Origin: Phycisphaerales bacterium
Lineage (GTDB): Bacteria; Planctomycetota; Phycisphaerae; Phycisphaerales; SM1A02
Assembly: GCA_030748455.1 (NCBI GenBank)
Contig: JASMLY010000048.1
Location: 1 to 41,631, forward strand
Length of the DNA: 41,631 nt
Direction of reading: 5' to 3'
Shown piece after piece: positions 1 through 8,914 of the stretch (positions are counted from its first letter, which is position 1; each line of letters begins with the position of its first letter). The notes beneath the pieces are model-generated. The model worked only from the letters and a program-made list of their open reading frames with translations. It had not been told where the DNA came from and searched no databases. The position numbers were made by a program, and so were the translations under genes.

Positions 1-529
1 TGGTAAGTGTCCAGGAATCATTAAGGTTCCAGCTACCGTTAGCCCAAGTTCCGTTCGCGTTGTCAGCGTCGTGACGAATGTCATAACTAAAGTCACCAGC
101 AACAGTACCTGAGAGGTGAATCCAAGGATCTGGTGCATCAAAGCCACCATCGGTGTCTGTGCCAACAACAGGTGCAGTTCTTTCATCATCTACCATTGTC
201 CAACTTGTCCAAACACCACCATTGATTTTCAATGCGAAGTTTCCATCGCCACTAGCGATTGTGAAGCCACCATCGTAACCAGCGTTACCGCCAGCACCTT
301 GAAGGCTTGCACGTGTGTCTGCGTCCGCAAGGACGTCTTGTACGAGGCTTCGGACAGCGTTTGAACGCTCATCGTTTAGCCAGTTTTGGTTTTGATCTGC
401 TGAAAGTTCGGCAATACGAGCTTCAGCAGCCTCGAGGCGGGTTTGAAGGTCAGCGTTCATATCGCTGCCAGCGAAACCAGCACTAGTAAGCGTCAAAGAA
501 GCGACGCCAATAAGGTAAAGGTGACTCAT
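1..529 (-). CDS. Outer-membrane porin-like protein, N-terminal part (runs off the window)
   Basis: The minus-strand frame is open from ATG at 529 to the window edge, giving about 176 residues. It begins with a signal peptide (MSHLYLIGVASLTLTSAGFA, cleavage probably after the last Ala). A short charged helix of coiled-coil character follows (DLQTRLEAAEARIAELSADQ), then a segment around VQDVLADADTRASLQG and a Gly/Asp-rich beta-type sequence (FTIASGDGNFALKING) that looks like the first strands of a barrel. This order of signal peptide, short coiled coil and beta strands is the usual start of planctomycete porins that act as outer-membrane channels; the substrate cannot be read from this part. 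An excellent ribosome site (AGGAGAG, 536-542 on the minus strand) fixes the start. It lies downstream of radA with a 254-nt gap and probably has its own promoter. Confidence 0.75.
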   Translation of the reverse strand, partial: MSHLYLIGVASLTLTSAGFAGSDMNADLQTRLEAAEARIAELSADQNQNWLNDERSNAVRSLVQDVLADADTRASLQGAGGNAGYDGGFTIASGDGNFALKINGGVWTSWTMVDDERTAPVVGTDTDGGFDAPDPWIHLSGTVAGDFSYDIRHDADNANGTWANGSWNLNDSWTLT

Positions 530-646
530 TGTCAGCTCTCCTAAAAGTTGAACGACTCGGCCGACTCCCGTGGCCTTGCACGTTCTGTTCATCCACCCGC
601 CCGCATGACTCCAGCCAACACGACTGGAACGGACGATTCTTCCCTA

Positions 647-664
647 TCGACCCAAGCGGGTCGA
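647..664 (-). promoter_or_regulatory. GC-rich hairpin in the porin leader
   Basis: The 7-bp perfect inverted repeat TCGACCC/GGGTCGA encloses a 4-nt loop. It would lie in the porin mRNA leader, about 120 nt upstream of the start codon. No U-run follows it in the minus direction, so it does not look like an intrinsic terminator for radA. It may stabilise or regulate the porin message, but that is inference. The rest of the 530-783 gap holds no gene or promoter I can support. Confidence 0.35.
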
Positions 665-783
665 GAAGTTGAAGGCGGAATAGTAACCACTTCTACAGAT
701 TTGGCTACACCCACCGCCAAAAAGGTTGAAAAAAACAGCACATATTTGCAAAAATGATGCGTAACATACTGTAAACAAAACAC

Positions 784-2286
784 TTAGCACGCCAAAGAAT
801 CCTCCTTTTTTTTCTCGTCCGATAACGTCTTTTCTGGTGAAAAAATTTCTGCATTTTTCTCGATAAGACCGGTCAGATCCGCGATACTGGCCACTGGAAC
901 GGCTTCTAGACCGAGCCCATCCACCTGTGTTATCGGAACTAAAATTCGGGCATACCCACGACGCGTCGCATGTGCCACTCTTTGTTCTATATTCGGCACT
1001 GCCCGAACCTCTCCACCTAACCCAATTTCGCCAATTGCACACCATCCACTTGGCAACGCCTGCCCGAAATATGCACTCATGACTGCCATACACAGGGGAA
1101 GATCGAGTGCTGGTTCAACAAGGCGGAGTCCACCAACGGATCCTGCGTACACATCTTGTTCGATGAGTTCGATTGATGCATGTTGTTCAAGAACAGCACC
1201 AAGCATTGTTAACCGACTGCTGTCTACCCCAGTTGCTCTTCGTTTTGCTTGCCCATAGATTCCCTTTGCAACGAGTGCTTGGATTTCAACAACAAAACAT
1301 CGCGACCCGTGCATCACCGGTGCAGCGACCGCGCCTGCACGTGGTGGCAAGTCCGGATCTAAAAAAGCAGCAGCATCTCCCACTTCGTTCAAGCCTTCTG
1401 CGGTCATTTCAAACAACCCCACTTCTAACGTTGTTCCAAAACGATTTTTCACCCCGCGAACAGTTCGCAACCCTTGATGGCGATCGCCTTCAAAGCTCAA
1501 CACAACGTCGACCATATGTTCAAGCACCCGTGGTCCTGCTAGTTGGCCATCCTTTGTCACATGCCCAACAACAATCACTGCCATGTTGTATTCGCGTGCG
1601 AGATACACGAGTTCTAAACAGCACCGCCGAATTTGCTTCACACTTCCGGGAGAAGCATCAAGGTCGCCTCGGTGTACCATTTGAATTGAGTCGACAACAA
1701 GAAGAGAAGGCTTGTGCTTTTCAACAAGTCGTTCTATGTTTTTCAAATCAGTATCCGCAAGTATTTTCAAACTCGCAAACGCTTGCCCACCTTGGTCAAG
1801 GCCACCACACAGGCGATCTGCCCGCATTTTACATTGATACGCAGATTCCTCGCTCGTTGCGTATAACACCTGTTCACCCCGAGAGACAACTTGCATTGCT
1901 GCTTGCATCATCAGTGTGGATTTACCTATGCCTGGATCACCTCCGAGTAACACGACACTTCCAGCAACGAGACCTCCGCCAAGAACACGATCAAACTCCT
2001 CTATCCCAGTGGAAATCCTTGCAATCGCCGGTGACGTAATATCTAGCAAGGATACCGCTTCGTGCACTGCTCCTTGATCAAGCATCGATTCTGCAAAAAC
2101 TGCAGCAGCGTTTGAGGTATGAGCTGCTGTACTTGTTACGCATTCTTCGAAAGAGTCCCACGCATTACAGGAGGGACATTTCCCAGCCCAACGAGATGAT
2201 TGATGCGTGCACTTTTTGCAGAGATAGATTGCTTTTTGTTTCTTACTTACGACCATGCGCGGAACCGTACCACGCAATACTGACAT
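784..2286 (-). CDS. radA: DNA repair protein RadA
   Basis: RadA is a RecA-like ATPase that drives branch migration during recombinational repair in the cytoplasm. The 500-residue product has the family layout. A zinc finger (C23, C26, C37, C40; CKKC...CPSC) comes first, then Walker A GGDPGIGKST at about residues 115-124, the diagnostic KNRFG motif near residue 280, and a C-terminal Lon-protease-like domain. The length is slightly above the usual 450-460. Family members normally begin about 12 residues before the first cysteine, so the internal ATG at 2256 (MVVSKKQK) is a plausible alternative start; neither start has a strong ribosome site. The gene is followed by the porin and preceded by a structured repeat element in the gap to the nuoH region, so its transcript leader may include that element. 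Confidence 0.95.
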   Translation of the reverse strand: MSVLRGTVPRMVVSKKQKAIYLCKKCTHQSSRWAGKCPSCNAWDSFEECVTSTAAHTSNAAAVFAESMLDQGAVHEAVSLLDITSPAIARISTGIEEFDRVLGGGLVAGSVVLLGGDPGIGKSTLMMQAAMQVVSRGEQVLYATSEESAYQCKMRADRLCGGLDQGGQAFASLKILADTDLKNIERLVEKHKPSLLVVDSIQMVHRGDLDASPGSVKQIRRCCLELVYLAREYNMAVIVVGHVTKDGQLAGPRVLEHMVDVVLSFEGDRHQGLRTVRGVKNRFGTTLEVGLFEMTAEGLNEVGDAAAFLDPDLPPRAGAVAAPVMHGSRCFVVEIQALVAKGIYGQAKRRATGVDSSRLTMLGAVLEQHASIELIEQDVYAGSVGGLRLVEPALDLPLCMAVMSAYFGQALPSGWCAIGEIGLGGEVRAVPNIEQRVAHATRRGYARILVPITQVDGLGLEAVPVASIADLTGLIEKNAEIFSPEKTLSDEKKKEDSLAC

Positions 2287-2403
2287 CCCATTGTCAGGGT
2301 GCCTTTTTTCGGATGACTTTTTTACTCCTCTTTATCATTGCGTTCTGTGCCTCCGCAATTCCATTTTCGTGACGAAAAGAGCTCACAACTTTTGCGAACT
2401 CAC

Positions 2404-2522
2404 GTCTGAGCATTACTCAGACCATACCTCTGTGTATACCTCTGAGCATACCTCTGAGCATACCTCTGAGCATACCTCTGTGCAATGCTCAGAGCATTGC
2501 ACAGAGGTATGCTCAGAGCAGG
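2404..2522 (-). repeat. Structured 12-bp-unit repeat element, copy 1
   Basis: Read on the minus strand (the direction of nuoH and radA), it starts with CCTGCTCTGAGCAT (2522-2509). A long fold-back hairpin follows, then four full units of GAGGTATGCTCA or GAGGTATACACA and a truncated fifth. It ends in the hairpin GTCTGAGTAATGCTCAGAC (2422-2404) followed by GTGAG. Copy 2 at 35193-35380 has the same order of parts. It sits between the small ORF downstream of nuoH and the radA start, 118 nt upstream of that start. The flanks, 2287-2403 and 2523-2608, hold no gene I can support. All frames across the array stay open because 12 is a multiple of three, so open frames here mean little. Confidence 0.85.
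2464..2518. repeat. 55-nt perfect palindrome inside repeat copy 1
   Basis: Two 27-bp arms (2464-2490 and 2492-2518) are exact reverse complements around a single central base at 2491. I checked every pair; pairing stops at 2463/2519 (C opposite C). The outer part of the stem is the same CTCTGAGCAT/ATGCTCAGAG pairing found at the 5' end of copy 2. One arm contains an inverted 12-bp unit, so it could also pair with any of the neighbouring direct units. Confidence 0.9.
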
Positions 2523-2608
2523 TTGTAAGTAATTATGAGATAAGTGTTTGAACCCACAAGTTGCAGCATTTTTGATGAACCACAAAGTCGCAGAAGCGCG
2601 GTGGGTTG

Positions 2609-2827
2609 TTACGTGATGTGTTTTCTCTTCATCGACCACGCCCACTTCGCCCACGACTGAACCGATCGGCGTTTTTCGGAAGTTGAAATGTCAAATTCGC
2701 CCTCTTTGCCAAACGCAGTTTCTTTGCGCCACTGCAGATAGGAACCATACCCCGTTTTCCCCTTGCACCGGAGAAACAAACAGATCATCACCCACAACCC
2801 ACCAAGTGTTGCACAAGCCCTACGCAT
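2609..2827 (-). CDS. Small hypothetical membrane-anchored protein coupled to nuoH
   Basis: This 72-residue frame starts at ATG 2827, inside the last codons of nuoH, and overlaps its stop by 8 nt, an arrangement typical of translational coupling. A hydrophobic stretch near the N-terminus (LGGLWVMICLFL, about residues 8-19) could be one membrane segment. The rest is basic and aromatic, with the motif FGKEGEFDIS followed by many Lys, Arg and Trp residues. Its composition reads like a real protein rather than a shadow frame, but I do not recognise the family. It could be a small accessory protein made with NuoH or simply a chance frame. The sequence below it (2523-2608) shows nothing coding. Confidence 0.4.
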   Translation of the reverse strand: MRRACATLGGLWVMICLFLRCKGKTGYGSYLQWRKETAFGKEGEFDISTSEKRRSVQSWAKWAWSMKRKHIT

Positions 2828-4010
2828 GACCACTCGGTGCGCTGAATCTGCTCCCAATCAATTCAATTCGCTTGTTTGTCGCCGCGGTTGGTAGGAGTGG
2901 TCGCATGAGAACCATAATGAGTACAGCGGCAATCGAACCAATCCACAAGTATGAAGTCCAACCAAAAAACACGAACGTCGAAACAACCAACACCAATAAG
3001 AGCGACGTTGGGATCATGCCCTCCCATGCAAGTCGCATGAGTTGGTCAAATCGGAATCGCGGTAGTGTCCAGCGAATCATCATCGCAAGGAAAACAAGGA
3101 AAATGACTTTTGCAAGTACGATCCCAAATTGCAACGCGATAAGCAGGATGCCACCACTCGCTGGGAGATCCCAACCCATGATGGGGTTGAGGGACCACCC
3201 TCCGAGGAAGAGTGTTGTAAAAAACGCTGCGCCCACGAACATATGGATGTACTCGCCCATAAAAAAGAGCGCCCATCGCATGGATGAATACTCTGTATGC
3301 CAACCACCAACGAGTTCCTGTTCTGATTCTGCAAGATCAAATGGTGCACGGTTTGACTCGGCAAGTAAGCAAACATAAAACAACAATGCAGCTATGGGTT
3401 GTTGAATGATGTTCCACTGCCCATTCAGTTGCTGTGCAACGATCGTTTCAGGAAGCAACGTTCCCGAGGCAAGGACGACACAAAGTAGCGCAAGACCCAT
3501 TGGAATTTCATAGCTGATGATTTGCGCACTTGCACGCAAACCTCCCAAGAAAGAATATTTGTTGTTCGATGCCCAGCCCCCGAGTGCAACACCATACACA
3601 CCAAGCGAAGCAGTCGCGACTATATAGATGACACCAATATTGATATTGGCACCCATGATCGCAACCGACGTATCGCCAATCTCAAGATACCCACCCCATG
3701 GAATAACAAGAAAACCGATCATCGCAGGAATCACCGTCAGCGCTGGGGCAAGCATAAACAAACCCTTGTCGACGCTTTTTGGGGTGAAATCTTCTTTGAA
3801 GAAAAGTTTCAACCCGTCGGCGATTGGCTGAAGCAACCCCATTGAACCAACTCGATTCGGTCCAATTCGATCTTGCACCCACGCGCACACTTTTCGTTCA
3901 AGCAAAATAAAGTACGCAGCCAATCCAAGCGACAGATGAAGGACAAGGACAATTACCACAACAGAAGTGATAAGCTGAGGAGTAATGAAGGCGGGGATCC
4001 AAGTAGGCAT
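2820..4010 (-). CDS. nuoH: NADH-quinone oxidoreductase subunit H
   Basis: NuoH is the membrane subunit of respiratory complex I that forms much of the quinone chamber at the junction of the peripheral and membrane arms. The 396-residue product is full length and strongly hydrophobic, with about eight to nine membrane segments. Diagnostic segments are visible: LLERKVCAWVQDRIGPNRVG near residues 36-55, the acidic loop NRAPFDLAESEQELVGGWHT, then YSSMRWALFFMGEY. These hold the conserved charged residues of the quinone site. The product is conserved, but no other nuo gene is next to it: carB lies 30 bp upstream, and a small coupled ORF, the repeat element and radA lie downstream. The remaining complex I genes must be elsewhere. 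The gap to carB is too short for an obvious promoter, so readthrough from carB is likely. Confidence 0.95.
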   Translation of the reverse strand: MPTWIPAFITPQLITSVVVIVLVLHLSLGLAAYFILLERKVCAWVQDRIGPNRVGSMGLLQPIADGLKLFFKEDFTPKSVDKGLFMLAPALTVIPAMIGFLVIPWGGYLEIGDTSVAIMGANINIGVIYIVATASLGVYGVALGGWASNNKYSFLGGLRASAQIISYEIPMGLALLCVVLASGTLLPETIVAQQLNGQWNIIQQPIAALLFYVCLLAESNRAPFDLAESEQELVGGWHTEYSSMRWALFFMGEYIHMFVGAAFFTTLFLGGWSLNPIMGWDLPASGGILLIALQFGIVLAKVIFLVFLAMMIRWTLPRFRFDQLMRLAWEGMIPTSLLLVLVVSTFVFFGWTSYLWIGSIAAVLIMVLMRPLLPTAATNKRIELIGSRFSAPSGHA

Positions 4011-4040
4011 AATTAGGGGATTATAGTACGACGGTAGCGA

Positions 4041-7000
4041 TCAGGCTGAGACATGATTTCCTGTCTGGGCTTCTTTTCCATCGAACGAAAAATGATCTTG
4101 CAGCGCAGAAACGGACCAAGATCCTGCCCTGAGCGCTTCGATTGCTGAGACCGCTGCTCTTGCCCCTGTGATTGTTGTAATCATTGGAACCCTTGCTTCG
4201 ACTGCCGTGGCACGGATGCGACCCTCATCTGTTTGAGCGCCGGTTTTCGTAGGTGTGTTCATAATAAGGGCGATCGATCCATTTGCGATGAGGTCCCGAA
4301 TGTTTGGACGAGCACCTTCAGATATTTTTCGAATGAGTTTTGTTTCAACACTGTGGCTTGCAAGTAACTCACGTGTACCGCGGGTTGTAAAGACTGTGAA
4401 GCCCATTGATACGAGGGAACGAGCGACTTCAATCGCTCGCGGTTTGTCTGAATCTCGAACAGAAAGAAAAACATTTCCACGTGTTGGCAGATGGCGGCTT
4501 ACCGCCATCTTTGCTTTTGCAAGTGCAACAGCGAGTGATCGATCCATGCCCATCACTTCTCCGGTAGAGCGCATTTCAGGGCCAAGTGCCACATCAACAC
4601 CTGGGAATTTTTCAAATGGAAAGGCTGGCTCTTTCACTGCGTAGAAACCTGTATCGTGTACTTCTACCGTTTCAAGTTCTTGAAGTGAACTGCCCATCAT
4701 GACCTTTGCTGCGATCCGAGACCAAGGAACACCTTTTGCTTTTGCAACAAAGGGAACAGTTCGAGATGCCCGTGGGTTCACTTCGATCACGTAAATCTCT
4801 TCGTCCTTCACAGCAAGTTGCACGTTCATTAAGCCACGAACTCGTAACCGTTTCGCCATCGCCTTAGCTTGACGTCGAACTTCCTTCATGATTGGTTTTG
4901 AGAGAGAAAATGGTGGAAGCACACAACTGCTATCACCGCTGTGAATGCCCGCTTGTTCAATGTGTTCCATGATGCCACAAATAACTGCGCATGGTTCATC
5001 ACCCGAAAGGTTGACTTGCGTGGACGCAGTTGCTTCGTGTGGCGCAAAGTCTGCAACAACATCTACGTCTATCTCCGTTGCTTCAGACAAAAACCGATCG
5101 ATAAGAACCGGTGCGTTTGCAAGTTCAGAAACGTCAACTGCCGTTTGCATGTAATACTTAAGTGCAGTTTCGTCACTACAAATTTCCATGCCACGCCCAC
5201 CTAAGACGTAACTTGGACGGACAAGTACGGGGTATCCAAGACGCTGCGCAATCACGACCGCTTCATCAAGAGAATATGCAATCCCATTTTCTGGTTGGCG
5301 AAGTTCAAGTTCGTCAAGCATCTCTGTAAAACGATCGCGATCTTCGGCAAGGTCTATTGCTTCGAGCCCTGTCCCGATGATCGGAACACCTGCTGCTGCC
5401 AAACCGTGCGCTAAATTCAGCGGTGTTTGCCCGCCAAACTGCACAATCACACCAGCAACGTTTCTCTCAACGTTCAAACGCTCAAGAATATTGAGTGTGT
5501 CTTCAAGCGTCAGTGGCTCGAAAAACAGAAGATCGCTCGTGTCGAAGTCTGTACTCACTGTTTCTGGGTTCGAATTGACCATGACGGATTCAAAACCCAT
5601 TTCCTTCGCGGCGAACGCTGCTTGGCAACAGCAATAATCGAATTCAATCCCCTGCCCAATCCGATTCGGTCCACCACCGAGAATAACCATTTTTTGCTTT
5701 TCGGTGATGCGTATTTCATCATCAACCACAGAAGAACCATCGATGTTTTCAATTGGTCGTTCATAGGTTGAATAGTAATACGGGGTAATCGCCTCAAACT
5801 CAGCCGCGCACGTGTCAACAAGTTTGTACACAGGCTCGACTCCGAGGGATTTGCGATGTTTACGAACTTCTAAAATAGTATCAGTCGAAATGATGCCGCA
5901 GTACAAGTAAGCAAGTTGTGGGTCAGAGTATCCAAACTCTTTCGCTCTTCGCATCAAACTTGGAGAAACCTCACTCAGGGTTTTCACACATTGCAATTCG
6001 TCTTCAAACTCGACAAGTTGTGCAAGTTGGTCGAGAAACCATGGGTCGATCGAAGTAAGTTTGTGCAGCCGTTCAAGTGACCAACCCATTTTCATGGCAT
6101 AGCGAATGTAGTACATTCGTCCTTGGCTTGGCACAGACAGTTTGCGAATCATCGTATCTTCGTCAATTGGCCACTCGACTTCTGTGTCATTCCTTGAAGA
6201 TCTAAGCCAACTATCGTTTTTATCCAACCCAAATCCAAACCGCTTTACCTCCATTGAACGTATCGCTTTTTGGAAACTTTCCTTAAACGTTCTGCCAATG
6301 CTCATTGCCTCGCCGACAGATTTCATTTGGGTTGTTAATGTTTCATCTGATTCTGGAAATTTTTCAAACGTCCAGCGAGGCATTTTTGTAACGACGTAAT
6401 CGATGGAAGGTTCAAAACACGCTGATGTTGTTTTTGTAATGTCGTTACGCAGTTCATCTAGGGTGTACCCAACTGCAAGCAACGCAGCAATGCGAGCAAT
6501 TGGGAATCCAGTTGCTTTTGATGCAAGTGCGGAACTTCTTGAGACGCGTGGGTTCATTTCAATGACAATGAGTTCGCCGTTCTTCGGATTTACTGCAAAC
6601 TGCACGTTCGAACCACCGGTATCAACGCCAACCTCTCGCATAATGGCAATAGCACCATCACGCATTCGTTGGTATTCCTTGTCTGTCAATGTCAGAATTG
6701 GAGCAACGGTGATCGAATCTCCTGTGTGAACACCCATTGCATCAATGTTTTCGATCCCGCACACGACAACACAATTGTCATTTTTATCTCGGACGACCTC
6801 AAGTTCATATTCCTTCCAACCAAGTGCCGACTCATCAATCAGAACTTGATCGATCCGCGAAGCGTCGATTCCCCTCCGAACAATGTGTTCAAACTCTTCT
6901 CGATTGTAGGCGATCCCACCGCCACTTCCACCAAGTGTAAATGCTGGGCGGACAATCGCTGGTAACCCAATTTCATCAAGAAAGGCAAAGGCGTCATCCA

Positions 7001-7469
7001 TGTTGGAGACGGTCGCAGACCGAGCTTGCTGCAGTCCTGCACGATCTACAACCCCTCGAAATGCTTCGCGGTCTTCTGCTCGGAAGATAATCTCGCGATT
7101 TGCACCGATCATTTCTACATCAAACTCTTCAAGCGTTCCCAACTCTTCAAGTTCACAGGCGCAATTTAATGCTGTTTGCCCCCCAAGGGTAGGCAATAGA
7201 GCATCGACCGGAGTTCCGAGTTCTCGCTCTCTTTGCAGAACGCGACGAACTGCCTCTGGCGTGATGGGCTCGATGTATGTCCGATCAGAAAATTCTGGAT
7301 CGGTCATGATTGTCGCCGGGTTTGAATTGACCAATACAACACGAAAGCCCTCTTCTAAGAGGGCTTTACAGGCTTGCGTACCAGAATAATCAAACTCGCA
7401 CCCTTGACCAATAACGATTGGCCCAGAGCCGAGAATCAGAATCGAGTGAATATCATTCCTTCGAGGCAT
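4041..7469 (-). CDS. carB: Carbamoyl-phosphate synthase large subunit
   Basis: CarB makes carbamoyl phosphate from ammonia (delivered by the CarA glutaminase), bicarbonate and two ATP for arginine and pyrimidine synthesis. The 1142-residue product shows the duplicated ATP-grasp architecture. It starts at [20 protein letters not shown], and the second half opens with a matching segment, [20 protein letters not shown], near residue 590. [16 protein letters not shown] and [16 protein letters not shown] are the paired metal and nucleotide motifs of the two halves. A C-terminal MGS-like allosteric domain follows (about the last 140 residues, with FTVFTTRGT and NTPTK). It is some 60 residues longer than the usual 1075-1080, spread over loops. 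The start at 7469 matches the family N-terminus. carA is not adjacent. It is divergent from plsC across about 100 bp. Confidence 0.97.
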   Translation of the reverse strand: MPRRNDIHSILILGSGPIVIGQGCEFDYSGTQACKALLEEGFRVVLVNSNPATIMTDPEFSDRTYIEPITPEAVRRVLQRERELGTPVDALLPTLGGQTALNCACELEELGTLEEFDVEMIGANREIIFRAEDREAFRGVVDRAGLQQARSATVSNMDDAFAFLDEIGLPAIVRPAFTLGGSGGGIAYNREEFEHIVRRGIDASRIDQVLIDESALGWKEYELEVVRDKNDNCVVVCGIENIDAMGVHTGDSITVAPILTLTDKEYQRMRDGAIAIMREVGVDTGGSNVQFAVNPKNGELIVIEMNPRVSRSSALASKATGFPIARIAALLAVGYTLDELRNDITKTTSACFEPSIDYVVTKMPRWTFEKFPESDETLTTQMKSVGEAMSIGRTFKESFQKAIRSMEVKRFGFGLDKNDSWLRSSRNDTEVEWPIDEDTMIRKLSVPSQGRMYYIRYAMKMGWSLERLHKLTSIDPWFLDQLAQLVEFEDELQCVKTLSEVSPSLMRRAKEFGYSDPQLAYLYCGIISTDTILEVRKHRKSLGVEPVYKLVDTCAAEFEAITPYYYSTYERPIENIDGSSVVDDEIRITEKQKMVILGGGPNRIGQGIEFDYCCCQAAFAAKEMGFESVMVNSNPETVSTDFDTSDLLFFEPLTLEDTLNILERLNVERNVAGVIVQFGGQTPLNLAHGLAAAGVPIIGTGLEAIDLAEDRDRFTEMLDELELRQPENGIAYSLDEAVVIAQRLGYPVLVRPSYVLGGRGMEICSDETALKYYMQTAVDVSELANAPVLIDRFLSEATEIDVDVVADFAPHEATASTQVNLSGDEPCAVICGIMEHIEQAGIHSGDSSCVLPPFSLSKPIMKEVRRQAKAMAKRLRVRGLMNVQLAVKDEEIYVIEVNPRASRTVPFVAKAKGVPWSRIAAKVMMGSSLQELETVEVHDTGFYAVKEPAFPFEKFPGVDVALGPEMRSTGEVMGMDRSLAVALAKAKMAVSRHLPTRGNVFLSVRDSDKPRAIEVARSLVSMGFTVFTTRGTRELLASHSVETKLIRKISEGARPNIRDLIANGSIALIMNTPTKTGAQTDEGRIRATAVEARVPMITTITGARAAVSAIEALRAGSWSVSALQDHFSFDGKEAQTGNHVSA

Positions 7470-7572
7470 AGGTGTGCTCTACGTTGCGCGTAAACTTGTG
7501 GCAGGATACCCTTCTTTTCCCGTTCTGGCTAGTGCAAAGTCTGGCGTGACGGAGAAGGTTGCTGAGGGTAGG

Positions 7573-8292
7573 ATGTGGGGAATGGTTGAATGGATCGTGT
7601 ATGGCACCTTGACGTGTGGGATCATCGCTGCAGTGTTCTATTGGTGGGCATTGCCCGCTCTTAGTACGCGAACCATGGGGGACAGGCCTACCGCTGTTTT
7701 GTGGTATCTCAATACGTGGTATGTACGATTGGTGCACCGCCTGCAAGCCACAGGGACGGAACTGATCCCAAACTCGTTGACACCAGGTCCCCTTGTGGTG
7801 ATCTGCAACCATCAAAGCCCCATCGATCCCCTCCTTGTGCAATCGCAGTGCAGGTTTAAAATTCGCTGGTTGATGGCAAAAGAGTACATGATTCCAGCCG
7901 CCAATCTCGTTTGGAAGCTCAGTGAAGTCATCCCTGTGACTCGGGATGGTCAAGATTCCGCCGGGCTCCGAATTGCCATACGTTGTTTGAAAGAGAACGG
8001 TGTCATTGGACTGTTCCCAGAAGGAGGCATCAAAGAACCTCGTTGCCATGTCCACCCCTTCCTTGAAGGCGCAGGTGCAATGATCGCAAAAACACAAGCA
8101 ACAGTACTCCTCGCAGTTGTTGATGGAACACCAACGAACGATGACATGGGCAAAGCGCTTCGAGAACGATCCAACTCAAAAGTTACGTTTATTGACCTCA
8201 TCACATTTCCTGAGCACATGACTGGTGCTGAAATTACAAGCCAACTCCGTGCTCGAATCGCTGAAACAACCCAGTGGCCATTGGTACACTAA
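7573..8292 (+). CDS. plsC: 1-acyl-sn-glycerol-3-phosphate acyltransferase (PlsC family)
   Basis: The enzyme transfers a second acyl chain to lysophosphatidic acid to form phosphatidic acid at the inner membrane. The 239-residue product begins with one hydrophobic segment (about residues 5-27). It carries the two hallmark motifs: NHQSPID (catalytic H80 and D85, the HX4D motif) and FPEGG (148-152), which binds the glycerol-phosphate. I chose ATG 7573 because GAGG lies just upstream and the membrane segment follows directly; a GTG at 7474 would add 33 residues without family character. It is first in a compact plus-strand operon, with ruvA starting 4 nt after its stop. Acyltransferases of this fold can also act on other lipids, so the exact acceptor is uncertain. 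Confidence 0.88.
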   Translation: MWGMVEWIVYGTLTCGIIAAVFYWWALPALSTRTMGDRPTAVLWYLNTWYVRLVHRLQATGTELIPNSLTPGPLVVICNHQSPIDPLLVQSQCRFKIRWLMAKEYMIPAANLVWKLSEVIPVTRDGQDSAGLRIAIRCLKENGVIGLFPEGGIKEPRCHVHPFLEGAGAMIAKTQATVLLAVVDGTPTNDDMGKALRERSNSKVTFIDLITFPEHMTGAEITSQLRARIAETTQWPLVH

Positions 8293-8296
8293 CGCT

Positions 8297-8914
8297 GTGA
8301 TTACTCGATTACGCGGAAAACTTGTTTCAGTCGATAAAGGAACTGCACACATTGAGGTTGACGCCTTCACGTACGAGTTACTCATACCTGCGGCAAATGA
8401 GGAACAACTTGTGAATCGAATTGGAGAGCAAATTGAATTTCACACGTTGCATTATTTTGAAGGTCAGTCACAAGGCTCATCCTTCATACCAAGACTTGTC
8501 GGTTTCTCCTGCGATCGAGACCGCGATTTCTTCCAACTCTTTACAACAGTAAAGGGAATTGGGAATCGAAAAGCATTACGTGCACTCGTTCGACCTTTCG
8601 GTGAAATTGCTTCAGCAATTGCCAACAAAGATACAGCCTCGCTCACTTCACTCCCAGAAATCGGAAAACGAAGTGCAGAAACAATCATCGCAGAACTCCA
8701 CGGAAAAATTGACCTGTTTGTCGGTGGCTCGATGCCAAGTATCGAAATCAAAATGCCCTCATTTGGCGAGGATGCTATTGCAATGCTGATACAACTTGGA
8801 GAATCTCCACGAGACGCACGAAAACTTGTACACCGTGCAATCGAACATGAACCGTCGATTACATCTGCAGACCAGCTCGTCCAAACCTCTTTTCAACTGA
8901 AAGGTGTGCAATGA
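8297..8914 (+). CDS. ruvA: Holliday junction branch migration protein RuvA
   Basis: RuvA binds four-way DNA junctions as a tetramer and loads the RuvB motor for branch migration. The 205-residue product matches the usual length. It starts VITRLRGKLVSVDKGTAHIEV, the OB-fold domain. Two helix-hairpin-helix motifs follow (FTTVKGIGNRKALRAL and LTSLPEIGKRSAETII), and it ends with a small C-terminal helical domain that contacts RuvB. The start is GTG at 8297, just after the plsC stop; the frame is open further upstream, but that part has no RuvA similarity. Its last four bases overlap the guanylyltransferase start (ATGA), so the genes are co-translated. ruvB and ruvC are not in the window. Confidence 0.95.
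   Translation: MITRLRGKLVSVDKGTAHIEVDAFTYELLIPAANEEQLVNRIGEQIEFHTLHYFEGQSQGSSFIPRLVGFSCDRDRDFFQLFTTVKGIGNRKALRALVRPFGEIASAIANKDTASLTSLPEIGKRSAETIIAELHGKIDLFVGGSMPSIEIKMPSFGEDAIAMLIQLGESPRDARKLVHRAIEHEPSITSADQLVQTSFQLKGVQ

Noticed and set aside
589..783. 64-residue minus-strand frame starting GTG directly after the radA stop, with a hydrophobic N-terminus
   Set aside because: It is in the same frame as radA and simply continues past its stop, has no ribosome site of its own, and covers the porin leader hairpin. It could be a small secreted peptide, but nothing supports it.
2404..2422. 3' hairpin of copy 1 as an intrinsic terminator
   Set aside because: No run of U follows the stem in the minus direction; the same is true of the hairpin in copy 2.
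2546..2606. Possible tRNA-like or terminator structure (AACCCAC...GTGGGTT)
   Set aside because: Only a 7-bp stem with a loop of more than 40 nt; no cloverleaf arms or U-run.
2400..2654. Open minus-strand frame over repeat copy 1 (QRYA repeats)
   Set aside because: Same cause as in copy 2; the frame is an artefact of the 12-bp period and ends within the hairpin.
4255..4644. Long plus-strand frames inside carB and other large genes
   Set aside because: They lie opposite strongly conserved coding sequence, lack ribosome sites and have no recognisable protein features.
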